In this document: in pieces, positions 42,873 to 54,368 of the stretch
Numbering within the stretch: position 1 is the stretch's first letter
Layout: each line of letters begins with the position of its first letter
DNA from: Arthrobacter sp. 131MFCol6.1
Lineage (GTDB): Bacteria > Actinomycetota > Actinomycetes > Actinomycetales > Micrococcaceae
Reading direction: 5' to 3'
Assembly (NCBI RefSeq): GCF_000374925.1
Contig: NZ_KB895549.1
Span: forward strand, 82,434-146,433
Length of the DNA stretch: 64,000 nucleotides
Notes under the pieces: model-generated
What the model was told of the DNA's origin: nothing
The model's database searches: none
What the model saw: only the letters and a program-made list of their open reading frames with translations
Translations under genes and position numbers: made by a program

Positions 42873-44244
42873 CGGCGGTGTCCTCATCTGCGGCGGGTCC
42901 CTGTGCCAGCATCGCTTCCCAGAGTTGCGGGAAATCGGGCATGGTCTTGGCCGTGGTTGCGATGTCCTCGACCTCCACGCCGGGCACGGCAAGGCCGAGG
43001 ATGGCGCCGGCGGTTGCCATGCGGTGGTCCGCGTAGCTGTGGACCACACCGCCGTGCAGCGCGGCCGGGCGGATGATGAGGCCGTCGGCGGTCTCTTCGG
43101 CGTCGCCGCCGAGGCGGTTGATTTCGGCGACGAGGGCGGCGAGCCGGTCCGTTTCGTGGCCGCGGAGGTGGGCGATGCCGCTGAGCCGCGAGGGGCCGGC
43201 GGCGAGGGCGCAGAGTGCGGCCACCGTGGGGGCGAGCTCGCTGGTCTCGTCGAAGTCGCCGCCCTTGATCTGCGGCCCTCCGCTGACGGTCAGGGTGCCG
43301 CCGTCCACTGTCACGGTGGCGCCCATGGCGGTCAGGATGCCGCGCCAGAGATCACCGACCTGGGTGGTTTCCGCGGGCCAGTTCGGGATCCGCACGGTGC
43401 CGCCGGTGGCCAGGGCCGCCGCGAGGAACGGGCCGGCGTTCGAGAGATCCTGCTCGATCCGGACGTCGAAGGCGCGGATCGGGCCGGGGGAGATAACCCA
43501 GTGGTTCGGCACCGAGTCATCGACCGCCACGCCCACGCCGCGCAGCACGGCCACGGTCATGTTGATGTGGTCCAGGCTCGGCACGGGCTTGCCGACATGT
43601 TCGAGGTGGAGTCCCTCGGTGAAGCGTGCCCCGGCCAGCAGCAGGGCGGAGACGAACTGGGACGAAGCGCTGGCATCGATGATCAGATGGCCGCCGCGCA
43701 CCTCGCCCGTGCCGTGGACGGTGAACGGCAATGACGCCGCCGGACCGCCGTCGGGCGCGGTCACTGCCACACCCAGGCCGGCCAGGGCCTCGATGATGGT
43801 GCCCATGGGGCGTTTGCGGGCGTGCGGGTCGCCGTCGAAACGGGCCTCACCACGGCGCAGCGCCGCCACCGGAGGCACAAAGCGCATGACCGTGCCGGCC
43901 AGGCCGCAGTCGATCGCCGTGTCCGCCGCGGCGGCGTCCATGCTGATCGGGACGATTTCCAGGTCGGGGCCGAAGGCGCCGTCGCCGGGAACCTCCGTAA
44001 CGGTGGCACCCAACTGCCGCAGGGCCTCAATCATCAGCGCGGAATCCCGGGAGTGGAGTGGGGCCCGCAGCCGGGACGGCCCGTCCGCGAGGGCGGCGAG
44101 CACGAGGTACCGGTTGGTCAGGGACTTGGATCCCGGAACGGTGACCGTGGCATCGACGGGCCGTGCGGCGAAGGGGGCGGACCAGTGCGGACCGCCGTTG
44201 GCAGGGTGGGACGGGGCGGCTGCTGAGGGGGTGGTGCCAGTCAT
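42856..44244 (-). CDS. aroA: 3-phosphoshikimate 1-carboxyvinyltransferase (EPSP synthase)
   Basis: 462 aa; sixth step of the shikimate pathway, from shikimate-3-phosphate and PEP. Signatures: [71 protein letters not shown] and [13 protein letters not shown]. All key Lys/Arg/Asp residues of the family are seen. Starts 7 nt after doxX and overlaps rsgA at its end, in one operon. Confidence 0.97.
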   Translation of the reverse strand: MTGTTPSAAAPSHPANGGPHWSAPFAARPVDATVTVPGSKSLTNRYLVLAALADGPSRLRAPLHSRDSALMIEALRQLGATVTEVPGDGAFGPDLEIVPISMDAAAADTAIDCGLAGTVMRFVPPVAALRRGEARFDGDPHARKRPMGTIIEALAGLGVAVTAPDGGPAASLPFTVHGTGEVRGGHLIIDASASSQFVSALLLAGARFTEGLHLEHVGKPVPSLDHINMTVAVLRGVGVAVDDSVPNHWVISPGPIRAFDVRIEQDLSNAGPFLAAALATGGTVRIPNWPAETTQVGDLWRGILTAMGATVTVDGGTLTVSGGPQIKGGDFDETSELAPTVAALCALAAGPSRLSGIAHLRGHETDRLAALVAEINRLGGDAEETADGLIIRPAALHGGVVHSYADHRMATAGAILGLAVPGVEVEDIATTAKTMPDFPQLWEAMLAQGPAADEDTAGGTQH

Positions 44245-44251
44245 TACCGTC

Positions 44252-44800
44252 TTAGGCTCCGGCAGAGTGGTCTACGGCCTTGCGGACGACTTTGTCGGCC
44301 TTCTTCAGCTGCTTGTTGGTGGTCTTGCGGGCATCGGCGGCGAGGTGTCCGGCGCTCTTCTTGGCATCCGCGGCCAGGTGCCCGGCGCGCCAGGCCAGGC
44401 TGGGCTTGCCGGCGGTATCGACCGCGGCGAGGAGCACGCCGCCGGTGAGGGAGACGTTTTTCAGGAGCTGTTTGCGGCGGGCGTCGCGGGCTTCCTTCGA
44501 GGAGATGTCCGCGCTGCGCCATTCGACGTAGCCGTTCAGGATCGAAATGACGGCGAGCAGGGTGGCCGCCAGCCGGGCGGACTTACCGAGGGCGAAGCAG
44601 AGGCCGGCACCGATCTGGGTGCCGCCGATCACGCGTGCCACGACTTTTTCATTCGGCTGGAACGGCAGGGCGTCCGCCGTGCGGCGCAACAGGGGGGACA
44701 GCTGGGCCGCAGTGTCATCCGCGTTCTTGAGCTTGTCCATGCCGGCGAGGACGAAACTGGAAGCGAGCATGGGCCGGGCGAGAAAGCGGACAAACGACAT
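44252..44800 (-). CDS. DoxX-family membrane protein
   Basis: 182 aa. N-terminal DoxX pattern [20 protein letters not shown], then two or three membrane segments ([30 protein letters not shown]). The tail is Lys/Ala-rich ([23 protein letters not shown]), helical and repetitive, facing the cytoplasm. Function is uncertain; DoxX proteins can partner thiol/redox systems, and the SigR operon is divergent next door. Confidence 0.82.
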   Translation of the reverse strand: MSFVRFLARPMLASSFVLAGMDKLKNADDTAAQLSPLLRRTADALPFQPNEKVVARVIGGTQIGAGLCFALGKSARLAATLLAVISILNGYVEWRSADISSKEARDARRKQLLKNVSLTGGVLLAAVDTAGKPSLAWRAGHLAADAKKSAGHLAADARKTTNKQLKKADKVVRKAVDHSAGA

Positions 44801-44869
44801 GAATTTCCTCCTGGATGGACGAACAGCGGCTTCACTGCGGGAGAACCGGTTCTAGTCTTGCACTTTTGC

Positions 44870-44895
44870 GGAATATTTGCCCGCAGGACGTGGTT
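44870..44895 (+). promoter_or_regulatory. SigR-type promoter of sigR-rsrA
   Basis: GGAAT (44870-44874), exactly 18 nt, then GTT (44893-44895), the SigR/SigH consensus GGAAT-N18-GTT. It lies 150 nt before the sigma factor start and implies autoregulation on thiol-oxidative stress. Confidence 0.75.
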
Positions 44896-45048
44896 GTGAA
44901 AGGCAGATCCCAGCAGGCTAACGAAGGCGGAGATTTGACTCTGGTCAAAGACAGGGCGGAACCGGAAGCCGGTTCCGGGCAATCATGGACCCTCGCGCTT
45001 CCGGCGGTTCCGGGTGCCCGGCGGAAGGTGACAGTAGACTTGAACGCA

Positions 45049-45801
45049 ATGAGCACCATGGACCCGGCCGTTGCGGCCATGCACGAGGTTGCCGGAAACG
45101 ACGCCACGCCCACCAAGACACCTGATGCCGGCGCGTCCGCCGCTTTGGAGACCGAGGTGGACGGGAAGCCCCTTGATGTCTCCACCGAGTCCGCGGAAGA
45201 GCGCCGGGTGCGCTTTGAACGTGACGCGATGCAGTACGTGGACCAGCTGTATTCGGCGGCCATGAGGATGGCCAGGAACCCCTCCGACGCCGAGGACCTG
45301 GTCCAGGAGGCGTATACAAAGGCGTTCTCCGCGTTCCACCAGTACAAGCCCGGAACCAATCTGAAGGCCTGGCTGTACCGCATCCTCACCAACACGTACA
45401 TCAACCTGTACCGGAAGCGTCAGCGCGAGCCGCTGCAGTCGAATTCGGACACCATCGAGGACTGGCAGCTGGCCCGCGCCGAGTCGCATACGTCCTCGGG
45501 ACTGCGATCGGCGGAGGCCGAGGCCCTCGACCACCTGCCCGATTCGGATGTGAAGCGCGCCCTCCAGTCGATTCCGGAGGAGTTCCGGCTGGCCGTGTAC
45601 TTCGCCGACGTCGAGGGTTTCGCGTACAAGGAAATTTCAGACATCATGAACACCCCCATCGGGACCGTCATGTCCCGGCTGCACCGCGGCCGGAAGATGC
45701 TGCGGGACATGCTGGCGGACTATGCCGCCGAACGAGGATTCAGGGCCGCCACCGAGTCAAGCGCCGCGGCCGACAGCAACAAACAGGAGAACAGGAAATG
45801 A
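45049..45801 (+). CDS. sigR: ECF sigma factor SigR/SigH
   Basis: About 250 aa from ATG 45049 ([14 protein letters not shown]); longer in-frame forms back to 44815 or an ATG at 45058 are possible. Region 2 is clear: [46 protein letters not shown], region 4: [45 protein letters not shown]. Controls the thiol-oxidation response (mycothiol, thioredoxin). The stop overlaps the rsrA start (ATGA). Confidence 0.93.
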   Translation: MSTMDPAVAAMHEVAGNDATPTKTPDAGASAALETEVDGKPLDVSTESAEERRVRFERDAMQYVDQLYSAAMRMARNPSDAEDLVQEAYTKAFSAFHQYKPGTNLKAWLYRILTNTYINLYRKRQREPLQSNSDTIEDWQLARAESHTSSGLRSAEAEALDHLPDSDVKRALQSIPEEFRLAVYFADVEGFAYKEISDIMNTPIGTVMSRLHRGRKMLRDMLADYAAERGFRAATESSAAADSNKQENRK

Positions 45802-46058
45802 GCGACTGCCAGGGACTGGGCGATTGCGATGACGCCCGGATGCAACGTATCTATGAATATCTGGATGGTGCGCTCACGCGTGCGGACATCGCAGAGATCA
45901 AGGACCACCTGGACAGCTGCCCGGAGTGCCTGGAGCAGTACGACCTCGAATGTGTCATCCGCGTGATGGTCAAGCGTTCGTGCACCGAAGCGGCTCCGGA
46001 AAACCTCAAGAACTCCATCCTGGACCGGATTCACTCGATCCGGACCGTGGAAGCCTGA
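45798..46058 (+). CDS. rsrA: Zinc-binding anti-sigma factor RsrA
   Basis: 86 aa. The ZAS motif is [11 protein letters not shown] (HxxxCxxC) after DIAEIKD; an extra N-terminal Cys pair is in [10 protein letters not shown]. Under oxidation a disulfide forms, zinc is lost and SigR is released. Overlap with sigR ensures matching synthesis. A strong terminator follows. Confidence 0.95.
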   Translation: MSDCQGLGDCDDARMQRIYEYLDGALTRADIAEIKDHLDSCPECLEQYDLECVIRVMVKRSCTEAAPENLKNSILDRIHSIRTVEA

Positions 46059-46095
46059 GCCGGCCTCTGGAGGCCTGAGCCGGCCCGACCGGCAT

Positions 46096-46141
46096 AAACG
46101 AATGACCCCGGAATCCGTGCGGATTCCGGGGTCATTCGTTT
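46096..46141 (+). terminator. Terminator after rsrA
   Basis: Near-perfect hairpin with arms AAACGAATGACCCCGGAATCC and its complement around GTGC, ending GTTTAA. 38 nt past the rsrA stop; it can serve the convergent 24-aa gene too. Confidence 0.85.
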
Positions 46142-46164
46142 AAAGCTGTCATTCCAAGCTTTGC

Positions 46165-46239
46165 TTAGGCGTTGGGGCGCTTACCGTGGTTCGCGCCGCC
46201 ACGCTTACGGTCACGACGTTTACGTGCACGTTTGCTCAT
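46165..46239 (-). CDS. AURKAIP1/COX24-type 24-aa basic protein
   Basis: MSKRARKRRDRKRGGANHGK then RPNA. AAGGAGG lies 7 nt before ATG 46239. This very short Arg/Lys-rich protein is a known actinobacterial family (COX24/bTHX-like) and is thought to be a small ribosome-associated protein. Too short for most gene finders. Confidence 0.85.
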   Translation of the reverse strand: MSKRARKRRDRKRGGANHGKRPNA

Positions 46240-46354
46240 AGCTGGCCTCCTTAATCTTGGTACTCAAAAGAGCTGCCCTCAAGTCTCCCACATCGCGGCA
46301 CCCGCCGCGAACCGGGGAACCCGCGCTACGGGCCGTGACGGGTTGGGCCCGATC

Positions 46355-46993
46355 TCAGCCCTCCAACGAATTACGGATCGAGATCCGGGCCTGGTCCAGC
46401 ACGGTCCTGACGGTTTCGAGCGTGACGGCGGTGACGGGATGGCTCCCGGCGTGGCGCCGCAGTTCCACCCGCATGTCGTCGCGGAACGCCTGCACCAGCA
46501 TTTCCGCCTCTTTCAGCCGCCGTTCGCCCTCCGGGGAGTACCACGGGCTACCCGCGCCGCCGGCGGTGCCTGTCCCTCCGGCAGAACCCGCGGCGCGGGC
46601 TGAGGTCCGGGCCGCCTCCGCCGTCGCCGCAAGGTCGGCCCGGAGGCCGCGCATGTTGACGCGGATGTCCTGGCGCAGGTTGTCGGCAAGCCGGCGGACT
46701 GACGCCGAGATGTCGTTCTCGACGCCGGCGAGTTCGTCCCGCCGGCTGTTCAGTTCCGTGAGGCCGGCCGGGGTGATGCTGTAGTTGGTGCGGCGGCCCT
46801 CGGTGCGGGTGGCCACGAGCCCTTCCTCTTCAAGCTTGCCCAGGCGGGGGTAGATGGTCCCGGCACTGGGGGAGTACGTACCGCCGAAACGCTCGCTGAG
46901 CGCCTTGATCAGCTCGTAGCCGTGCTTGGGGCCCGTTTCGAGCAGGGCGAGCAGGTACAGCCGCAGCGCCCCGTGGGCGAAGACGGGAGGCAT
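46355..46993 (-). CDS. PadR-family transcriptional regulator
   Basis: 212 aa. PadR winged helix: LRLYLLALLETGPKHGYELIKALSERFGGTYSPSAGTIYPRLGKLEEEGLV, then NYSITPAG. The C-terminal half is helical with a Gly/Ala linker (AAGSAGGTGTAGGAGSP). ATG overlaps the DUF4097 stop (TGATG). It is likely to bind the GATATATCGCG repeats upstream of the operon. Confidence 0.9.
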   Translation of the reverse strand: MPPVFAHGALRLYLLALLETGPKHGYELIKALSERFGGTYSPSAGTIYPRLGKLEEEGLVATRTEGRRTNYSITPAGLTELNSRRDELAGVENDISASVRRLADNLRQDIRVNMRGLRADLAATAEAARTSARAAGSAGGTGTAGGAGSPWYSPEGERRLKEAEMLVQAFRDDMRVELRRHAGSHPVTAVTLETVRTVLDQARISIRNSLEG

Positions 46994-47820
46994 CAGAGGG
47001 CCGTTTCGGTGTCCGGGCTGGGCTGGCCGTGGAAGAGTGAAGTTTTTCCCGAGACCGAGTTGGTCCGGACCAGCATCAGCTTGGCGTCCGGTCCCGCGAT
47101 GGTCTGCACGGTGCCGCCGGGCTGGACGTACCTCGTGTCGTCGATGACCACCGCGCCGCTGGCGGACTTGGCAACGATGTCCACCCCGATGTCGTGCGGA
47201 AGCCGGATGGTGACGTCGCCGGAGACCGAATTGGCGCCGAAGTCATGGGTGAAGCCGTGCAGGTCGAAGTTCAGGTCGCCGCTGACGGTGTTCGCGCGGA
47301 TGTTGCTGAATTCCCCCGAGGCCGTCACTTCGCCGGAGACGCTCTTGGCGGTCAGGACGCCGCGGTGGTTGCGGGCAATCACCTCGCCGCTGACCGTGTT
47401 GACCGACAGGTTCCCGGAGGTGCCGTCGGCCAGCACGGAGCCCGAGACGGTGTTGAGCCGGGTGTGGCCGCTGAGCCCGGAAACCATGCCGTCGCCGCTC
47501 ACCGTCCCGGCCTCGACTTCGACGCCGGCCGGCAGGGCGATGCTGATGACCACCGAGTTGCTGCTGCCGTTGTTGACGGTGCTCATCAGGTTCTTGAACC
47601 AGCCCTGCGGGCCGTGCAGCTGGTGGCGGACTTCCAGGCGGCCGTTGACGACCGAAACCGACAGGGGATCGCCTTCGATTTCGGAGACCTCGATCCTGGC
47701 GACGTCCTCCTCATGGGTGACGATGTCGAAGCGGCCGCGGACAATCCCGAGTTTGAGGGAGTGGACGCCGTCGACGTCGATGGTCTGCGGGCCGGTCACG
47801 GTCCACGTGTTCTCTGACAT
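46993..47820 (-). CDS. DUF4097 beta-strand-repeat protein
   Basis: 275 aa from ATG 47820 (GGAGGAA ahead). Series of short repeats around NTVSG/SVSGE (TRLNTVSGSVLAD, LSVNTVSGEVIAR, LTAKSVSGEVTA, IRANTVSGDLNF) forming a right-handed beta-helix-like DUF4097 domain. Often paired with PadR or anti-sigma genes. Molecular role unknown. Confidence 0.88.
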   Translation of the reverse strand: MSENTWTVTGPQTIDVDGVHSLKLGIVRGRFDIVTHEEDVARIEVSEIEGDPLSVSVVNGRLEVRHQLHGPQGWFKNLMSTVNNGSSNSVVISIALPAGVEVEAGTVSGDGMVSGLSGHTRLNTVSGSVLADGTSGNLSVNTVSGEVIARNHRGVLTAKSVSGEVTASGEFSNIRANTVSGDLNFDLHGFTHDFGANSVSGDVTIRLPHDIGVDIVAKSASGAVVIDDTRYVQPGGTVQTIAGPDAKLMLVRTNSVSGKTSLFHGQPSPDTETAL

Positions 47821-47858
47821 GGTTCCTCCGGAATGGCGAAAGGGGCTGGACAACTAAC

Positions 47859-47920
47859 GATATATCGCGACTATGGAGTCACGATATATCGCGCTTGCCG
47901 CCGGGTCAAGATATATCGCG
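47859..47920. promoter_or_regulatory. Triple GATATATCGCG operator array
   Basis: GATATATCGCG occurs at 47859-47869, 47883-47893 and 47910-47920, centred on the palindrome CGATATATCG in two copies. It is just upstream of the DUF4097-padR operon. AT-rich ATAT cores are typical of PadR operators. Confidence 0.7.
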
Positions 47921-47977
47921 AAATTCCGTGGACGGTGGCCCGGGCACGGCTGGCTGCTGCTTGCCCCTGCTGTCCGC

Positions 47978-48577
47978 CTATTCCGGGGCGTCCAGGCCCA
48001 GCCACTGGAACCAGCCGCGGTGCAGCACGAGCCAGGCCATGAGCCCATAGCCGGCCTGGCCGGGCGTTCCGCCGTTGGCCGCGAGGTCCTGGCGCCACTG
48101 CTCGTGGTTCAGCAGCGGCGAGAACGTGTCGACATAGAGGTGCTTCCGGCGCGTCGTGACGTCGGCGAAGGCGGTGTTGAGTTCGCCGAGCCTGCGGTTC
48201 TGTGTGGGGTCAAGGGTGGGCGGCGGGCCCACGACGAAGACCTCGATCTTGTTCTGGGAAGCGGAGTCCAGGATGTTGGCCAGGTTCAGGCGGCTGCGGG
48301 CCGTGGACAGGCCGAACTCAATGTCGCGTCCTGACAGGCCGATCACCAGGCGGTTTTCGTGGTGGTTCCCGAAGCGCCGGCCCGCTTCCTCGAGCCAGCG
48401 GGCTGCGATGCCCTCGGTGCCCTCTTCCGGGCATGGCAGGGAGTAGCACTCCAGGGCAACACTGTCCTGCGGCGTGCGGGCCAGGACCCGGCCCAACCAG
48501 CCCAAGGCGCGCGGATCACCAAGCCCGGCCAACAGCTCGTCCCCAACGGCCGCGATCCGCAGCTTCCGATCTTCCAC
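47978..48577 (-). CDS. SGNH/GDSL-like hydrolase with altered catalytic blocks
   Basis: 199 aa. Begins LRIAAVGDELLAGLGDP, the block-I position with Glu where Ser normally stands (GDEL for GDSL). Other blocks: GLSGRDIEF, VVGPPPTLDP. The last block lacks DxxH (NGGTPGQAGYGLMAW). It may be inactive or use another residue. The family is common in Arthrobacter. Confidence 0.7.
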   Translation of the reverse strand: MEDRKLRIAAVGDELLAGLGDPRALGWLGRVLARTPQDSVALECYSLPCPEEGTEGIAARWLEEAGRRFGNHHENRLVIGLSGRDIEFGLSTARSRLNLANILDSASQNKIEVFVVGPPPTLDPTQNRRLGELNTAFADVTTRRKHLYVDTFSPLLNHEQWRQDLAANGGTPGQAGYGLMAWLVLHRGWFQWLGLDAPE

Positions 48578-48640
48578 GACTACCTCTTCACTTCAACGCT
48601 GTCCAACAAGCTGACCACTAATAGTCCATTAAACAGAACC

Positions 48641-48678
48641 GCCCGGCCGGAGTGTTGTGTTTCAGTCTCCGGCCGGGC
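48641..48678 (-). terminator. Terminator after kgd
   Basis: Stem GCCCGGCCGGAG / CTCCGGCCGGGC around a 14-nt loop, 10 nt past the kgd stop. On the minus strand it is followed by GGTTCTGTTT. Confidence 0.7.
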
Positions 48679-48688
48679 AGCAATGCCG

Positions 48689-51600
48689 CTATTTACGAGC
48701 GAATGCCTGCTTCAGCAGGGCGTCCTGTTCTGCCGCGTGGCGCTTCATCGACCCTGCCGCGGTGGAGGCCGAGGCGGGGCGGGAGATGAGGCGGACCCGG
48801 CGGTCCAGGGCATCCGGCAGGTTCAGGCCGATGAACGGCCACGGACCCTGGTTAGCCGGTTCGTCCTGTGCCCAGACCACTTCGGCGTTCGGGTACTTGG
48901 CCAGCTCGGCGGCGATCTCGTCGGCCGGCAGCGGGTACAGCTGCTCGACGCGGACGATCGCCGTGGTCTTGTTCTCGGTCTTCTGCCGGGTGGACAGCAG
49001 ATCGTAGTACAGGCGTCCGGAGACCAGCAGCACGCGTTCGACGGCGTCGGCCTGCAGCTGCGCGTGCTCCGGAATGACCGGGCGGAACGAGCCGGTGGTG
49101 AAGTCCTCCACCGAGGACGCGGCGGCCTTGAGGCGGAGCAGCTGCTTGGGCGTGAAGATGATGAGCGGCTTGCGCGGCCTGCTGTACGCCTGGCGGCGCA
49201 GCAGGTGGAAGTGCGAGGCCGACGTCGTGGGGTTGGCCACGATCATGTTCTCTTCGGCGCACATCTGCAGGAAACGCTCGATGCGGGCGGAGGAGTGGTC
49301 CGGACCCTGGCCCTCGTAGCCGTGCGGCAGCATGAGAACCAGCGAGGACCGCTGGCCCCATTTCTGCTCGGCCGAGGAGATGAACTCATCGATGATGGTC
49401 TGCGCGCCGTTGACGAAGTCACCGAACTGCGCTTCCCAGAGCACCAAAGCATCCGGGCGTTCCACCGAGTAACCGTATTCGAAGCCCATGGCGGCGTATT
49501 CGGACAGCAGCGAATCATAGATCCACAGCTTCGCCTGGTTGTCCGACAGGTGGGACAGCGGCAGCCACTCGTCGCCGTTGGCGCGGTCGTGGAAGACGGC
49601 GTGGCGCTGCACGAAGGTGCCGCGGCGCGAGTCCTGGCCGGCGAGCCGGACGGGGACGCCTTCCATGATGAGCGAGCCGAACGCGGCCAGTTCACCAAAG
49701 CCCCAGTCGATGCCGCCTTCGCGGGACATCGCCTCGCGCTTCTCCAGCAGCTGCTTGAGCTTGGCGTGGACGGTGAAGCCGTCCGGGATATCGGTGTGTG
49801 CCTTGCCGATGCGGGCCAGGGTCTCCGCGGAGATCGCGGTGGAGACTGGCGCGCTGACGCCGGAATCGGACTGCTGGGCCATGGGGCGTTCGAGGTCCGA
49901 TACCGCGGCCGAATCGGCCGTGATGATCGGGATCGGGGACGTCTGGGCCGCGTGGGTTTCCGCGAAGACGCGTTCCAGGCGTTCCTGGTAGTCCCGCAGC
50001 AGCTGCTCGGCTTCTTCCTCGGTGATGTCACCGCGGCCGATCAGCGATTCGGTGTACAGCTTGCGGACCGAGCGCTTGGCCTCGATCAGGTTGTACATCA
50101 GCGGCTGGGTCATCGAGGGGTCGTCGCCCTCGTTGTGGCCGCGGCGGCGGTAGCAGACCATGTCGATGACAACGTCCTTGTGGAAACGCTGACGGAACTC
50201 GTAGGCAAGCTGTCCGATGCGGACCACGGCCTCCGGGTCATCGCCGTTCACGTGGAACACCGGTGCCTGGATCATCTTGGCGACGTCCGTGGAGTACGTG
50301 GAGGAACGCGAGGACGACGGCGCGGTGGTGAAGCCGACCTGGTTGTTGACCACGATGTGGATGGTGCCGCCGGTGCGGTAACCGCGCAGCTGGGAGAGGT
50401 TGAGCGTTTCCGCGACGACGCCCTGGCCTGCGAAGGCGGCGTCGCCGTGCACCATGATCGGCAGCACGGGGAACGCCTCGCCCTGGTCCAGGCGGTCCTG
50501 CTTGGCGCGGACGATGCCTTCGAGGACGGAGTCGACGGCCTCGAGGTGGGACGGGTTCGCAGCGAGGTAGACCTTGGTCTCCTTGCCGTTGTCCGAGGTG
50601 AAGGTGCCCTCGGTGCCCAGGTGGTACTTGACGTCGCCGGAGCCCTGCACGGAGCGCGGGTCCTGGGTGCCCTCGAATTCGCGGAAGACCTGCGCGTAGG
50701 TCTTGCCCGCGATATTGGTCAGCACGTTGAGCCGGCCACGGTGGGCCATGCCGATCGCCACTTCGTCGAGTTCGTCGTCGGCGGCGTCGGAGATGATCGC
50801 GTCCAGCAGCGGGATCAGGGACTCGCCGCCTTCGAGCGAGAAGCGCTTCTGGCCGACGAACTTCGTCTGCAGGAAGGTCTCGAAGGCCTCGGCGGCGTTG
50901 AGCTTGGAGACGATGCGCAGCTGCTCGTCGCGGCTCGGCTTCGAGTACGGGTGCTCCAGCTGGTCCTGGAACCACTTGCGCTCGGCCGGGTCCTGGATGT
51001 GCATGTATTCGATGCCGGCGGTGCGGCAGTAGGCATCACGGAGAACGCCGAGGATGTCGCGGAACTTGAGCATCGGCCTGCCGCCGAAGCCGCCGGTGGG
51101 CCACTCGCGGTCCAGGTCCCACAGGGTCAGGCCGTAGGTCAGGACATCGAGGTCCGGGTGCTTGCGCTGGACGTACTCGAGCGGATCGGTGTCCGCCATG
51201 AGGTGGCCGCGCACGCGGTAGGCGTGGATCAGCTGCTGGATCCGGGCAACCTTGTTGATCTCGTCGGCCGGGTCCACCTGCAGGTCCGGGCTCCAGCGCA
51301 CGGGCTCGTAGGGGATACGCAGGGACTCGAAGATCTCGTCGTAGAAGTTCTGCGCGCCCAGCAGGAGCTGGTGCACGAGCTTGAGGAACTCGCCGCTGCC
51401 GGCACCCTGGATGACGCGGTGGTCATAGGTGGAGGTCAGCGTGAGGACCTTGCTGATCGCGTTCTGCGCGATGATCTTCTCGCTGGCACCCTGGAACTCG
51501 GCCGGGTAGTCCAGCGCGCCGACGCCGATGATGGCGGCCTGGCCCTTGGACAGGCGCGGCACCGAGTGCACGGTGCCGATGCCGCCGGGGTTGGTCAGGG

Positions 51601-52501
51601 ACACGGTGGTGCCGGAGTGGTCGTCCGCGGTCAGCTTGCCGTTGCGGGCGCGCTTGATCAGGTCCTCGTAGGTGTGCCAGAACTCGGAGAAGTTGAGGGT
51701 CTCCGCCTTCTTGATGTTCGGGACCATGAGCAGGCGGGTGCCGTCGGGCTTGGGCATGTCGATCGCGATGCCGAAGTTCACATGCGCCGGCTGGACAGCC
51801 ACCGGCTTGCCGTCAATCTCGTCGTAGTAGACGTTCATCGACGGGAACTGGGACAGGGCCCGGATGACGGCGTAGCCGATCAGGTGCGTGAAGGAGACCT
51901 TGCCGCCGCGGGCGCGGGCCAGGTTGGAGTTGATGACCACGCGGTTGTCGATCAGGAGCTTCGCCGGGATGGCGCGGACGCTCGTGGCGGTCGGCACTTC
52001 CAGGCTGGTGACCATGTTCGAGGCAATGGCCTTGGCCGGGCCGCGCAGGACCGAGACGACGTCTTCTTCGGGTGCCGTCGGGGCCTTGAGGTTCTTGGGC
52101 AGCTGCGCCGGGATCGGCGCGGTGCCGGGGCCGGCGTCGGAAGTCTTGGAACCGTCCCGGGCGACGGTGGCCGGGGCTTTCTTGGCTGCGGGCGCGGCCG
52201 GTGCGGGCGCAGCCGTGGCGGCGGGAGCTGCGGGGGCCGCGGGCGCTGCCGGCGCAGGTGCTGCCGGAGCGGCGGTGGGCGCTACAACGGGAAGTTCACG
52301 GGTGGCAGGATGCACAGCTGTCGCGGTGCCGGACGTTCCGTTGGCGGGAGAGGCGTCACTAGCTTCGAAGGATTCGAACAGGGGCCACCACTTGGAGTCG
52401 ACCGTGTTCTTGTCCTGCTGGTAACGCTCATACAGTTCGTCAACGAGCCACTCGTTTCCGCCAAATTCCTCTGGTAGACGGTGGCTAGGCTGCTCTGGCA
52501 C
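48689..52501 (-). CDS. kgd: 2-oxoglutarate decarboxylase/dehydrogenase multifunctional enzyme
   Basis: 1270 aa from GTG 52501 (VPEQPSHRLPEEFGGNEWLV). Order: short N-terminal segment, Ala/Pro linker, an acyltransferase domain (YDHRVIQGAGSGEFLK, the E2-like HR motif), then the ThDP-dependent E1o part (IGMAHRGRLNVL, GDAAFAGQGVV, FTTAPSSSRSSTY). The fused KGD architecture is actinobacterial. It feeds the TCA cycle. Divergent from guaB1. Confidence 0.95.
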   Translation of the reverse strand: MPEQPSHRLPEEFGGNEWLVDELYERYQQDKNTVDSKWWPLFESFEASDASPANGTSGTATAVHPATRELPVVAPTAAPAAPAPAAPAAPAAPAATAAPAPAAPAAKKAPATVARDGSKTSDAGPGTAPIPAQLPKNLKAPTAPEEDVVSVLRGPAKAIASNMVTSLEVPTATSVRAIPAKLLIDNRVVINSNLARARGGKVSFTHLIGYAVIRALSQFPSMNVYYDEIDGKPVAVQPAHVNFGIAIDMPKPDGTRLLMVPNIKKAETLNFSEFWHTYEDLIKRARNGKLTADDHSGTTVSLTNPGGIGTVHSVPRLSKGQAAIIGVGALDYPAEFQGASEKIIAQNAISKVLTLTSTYDHRVIQGAGSGEFLKLVHQLLLGAQNFYDEIFESLRIPYEPVRWSPDLQVDPADEINKVARIQQLIHAYRVRGHLMADTDPLEYVQRKHPDLDVLTYGLTLWDLDREWPTGGFGGRPMLKFRDILGVLRDAYCRTAGIEYMHIQDPAERKWFQDQLEHPYSKPSRDEQLRIVSKLNAAEAFETFLQTKFVGQKRFSLEGGESLIPLLDAIISDAADDELDEVAIGMAHRGRLNVLTNIAGKTYAQVFREFEGTQDPRSVQGSGDVKYHLGTEGTFTSDNGKETKVYLAANPSHLEAVDSVLEGIVRAKQDRLDQGEAFPVLPIMVHGDAAFAGQGVVAETLNLSQLRGYRTGGTIHIVVNNQVGFTTAPSSSRSSTYSTDVAKMIQAPVFHVNGDDPEAVVRIGQLAYEFRQRFHKDVVIDMVCYRRRGHNEGDDPSMTQPLMYNLIEAKRSVRKLYTESLIGRGDITEEEAEQLLRDYQERLERVFAETHAAQTSPIPIITADSAAVSDLERPMAQQSDSGVSAPVSTAISAETLARIGKAHTDIPDGFTVHAKLKQLLEKREAMSREGGIDWGFGELAAFGSLIMEGVPVRLAGQDSRRGTFVQRHAVFHDRANGDEWLPLSHLSDNQAKLWIYDSLLSEYAAMGFEYGYSVERPDALVLWEAQFGDFVNGAQTIIDEFISSAEQKWGQRSSLVLMLPHGYEGQGPDHSSARIERFLQMCAEENMIVANPTTSASHFHLLRRQAYSRPRKPLIIFTPKQLLRLKAAASSVEDFTTGSFRPVIPEHAQLQADAVERVLLVSGRLYYDLLSTRQKTENKTTAIVRVEQLYPLPADEIAAELAKYPNAEVVWAQDEPANQGPWPFIGLNLPDALDRRVRLISRPASASTAAGSMKRHAAEQDALLKQAFARK

Positions 52502-54368
<1,867 letters not shown>

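Noticed and set aside
41679..43076. 465-codon plus-strand frame opposite rsgA
   Set aside because: Antisense shadow; rsgA GTPase motifs are intact on the other strand.
43073..44899. 608-codon plus-strand frame opposite aroA and doxX
   Set aside because: Antisense shadow of two well-supported genes.
48359..52477. 1372-codon open frame on the plus strand opposite kgd
   Set aside because: Its length follows from the high-GC codon pattern of kgd; composition is Arg/Gly/Val/Asp-rich shadow sequence with no motif, while kgd has clear catalytic signatures.
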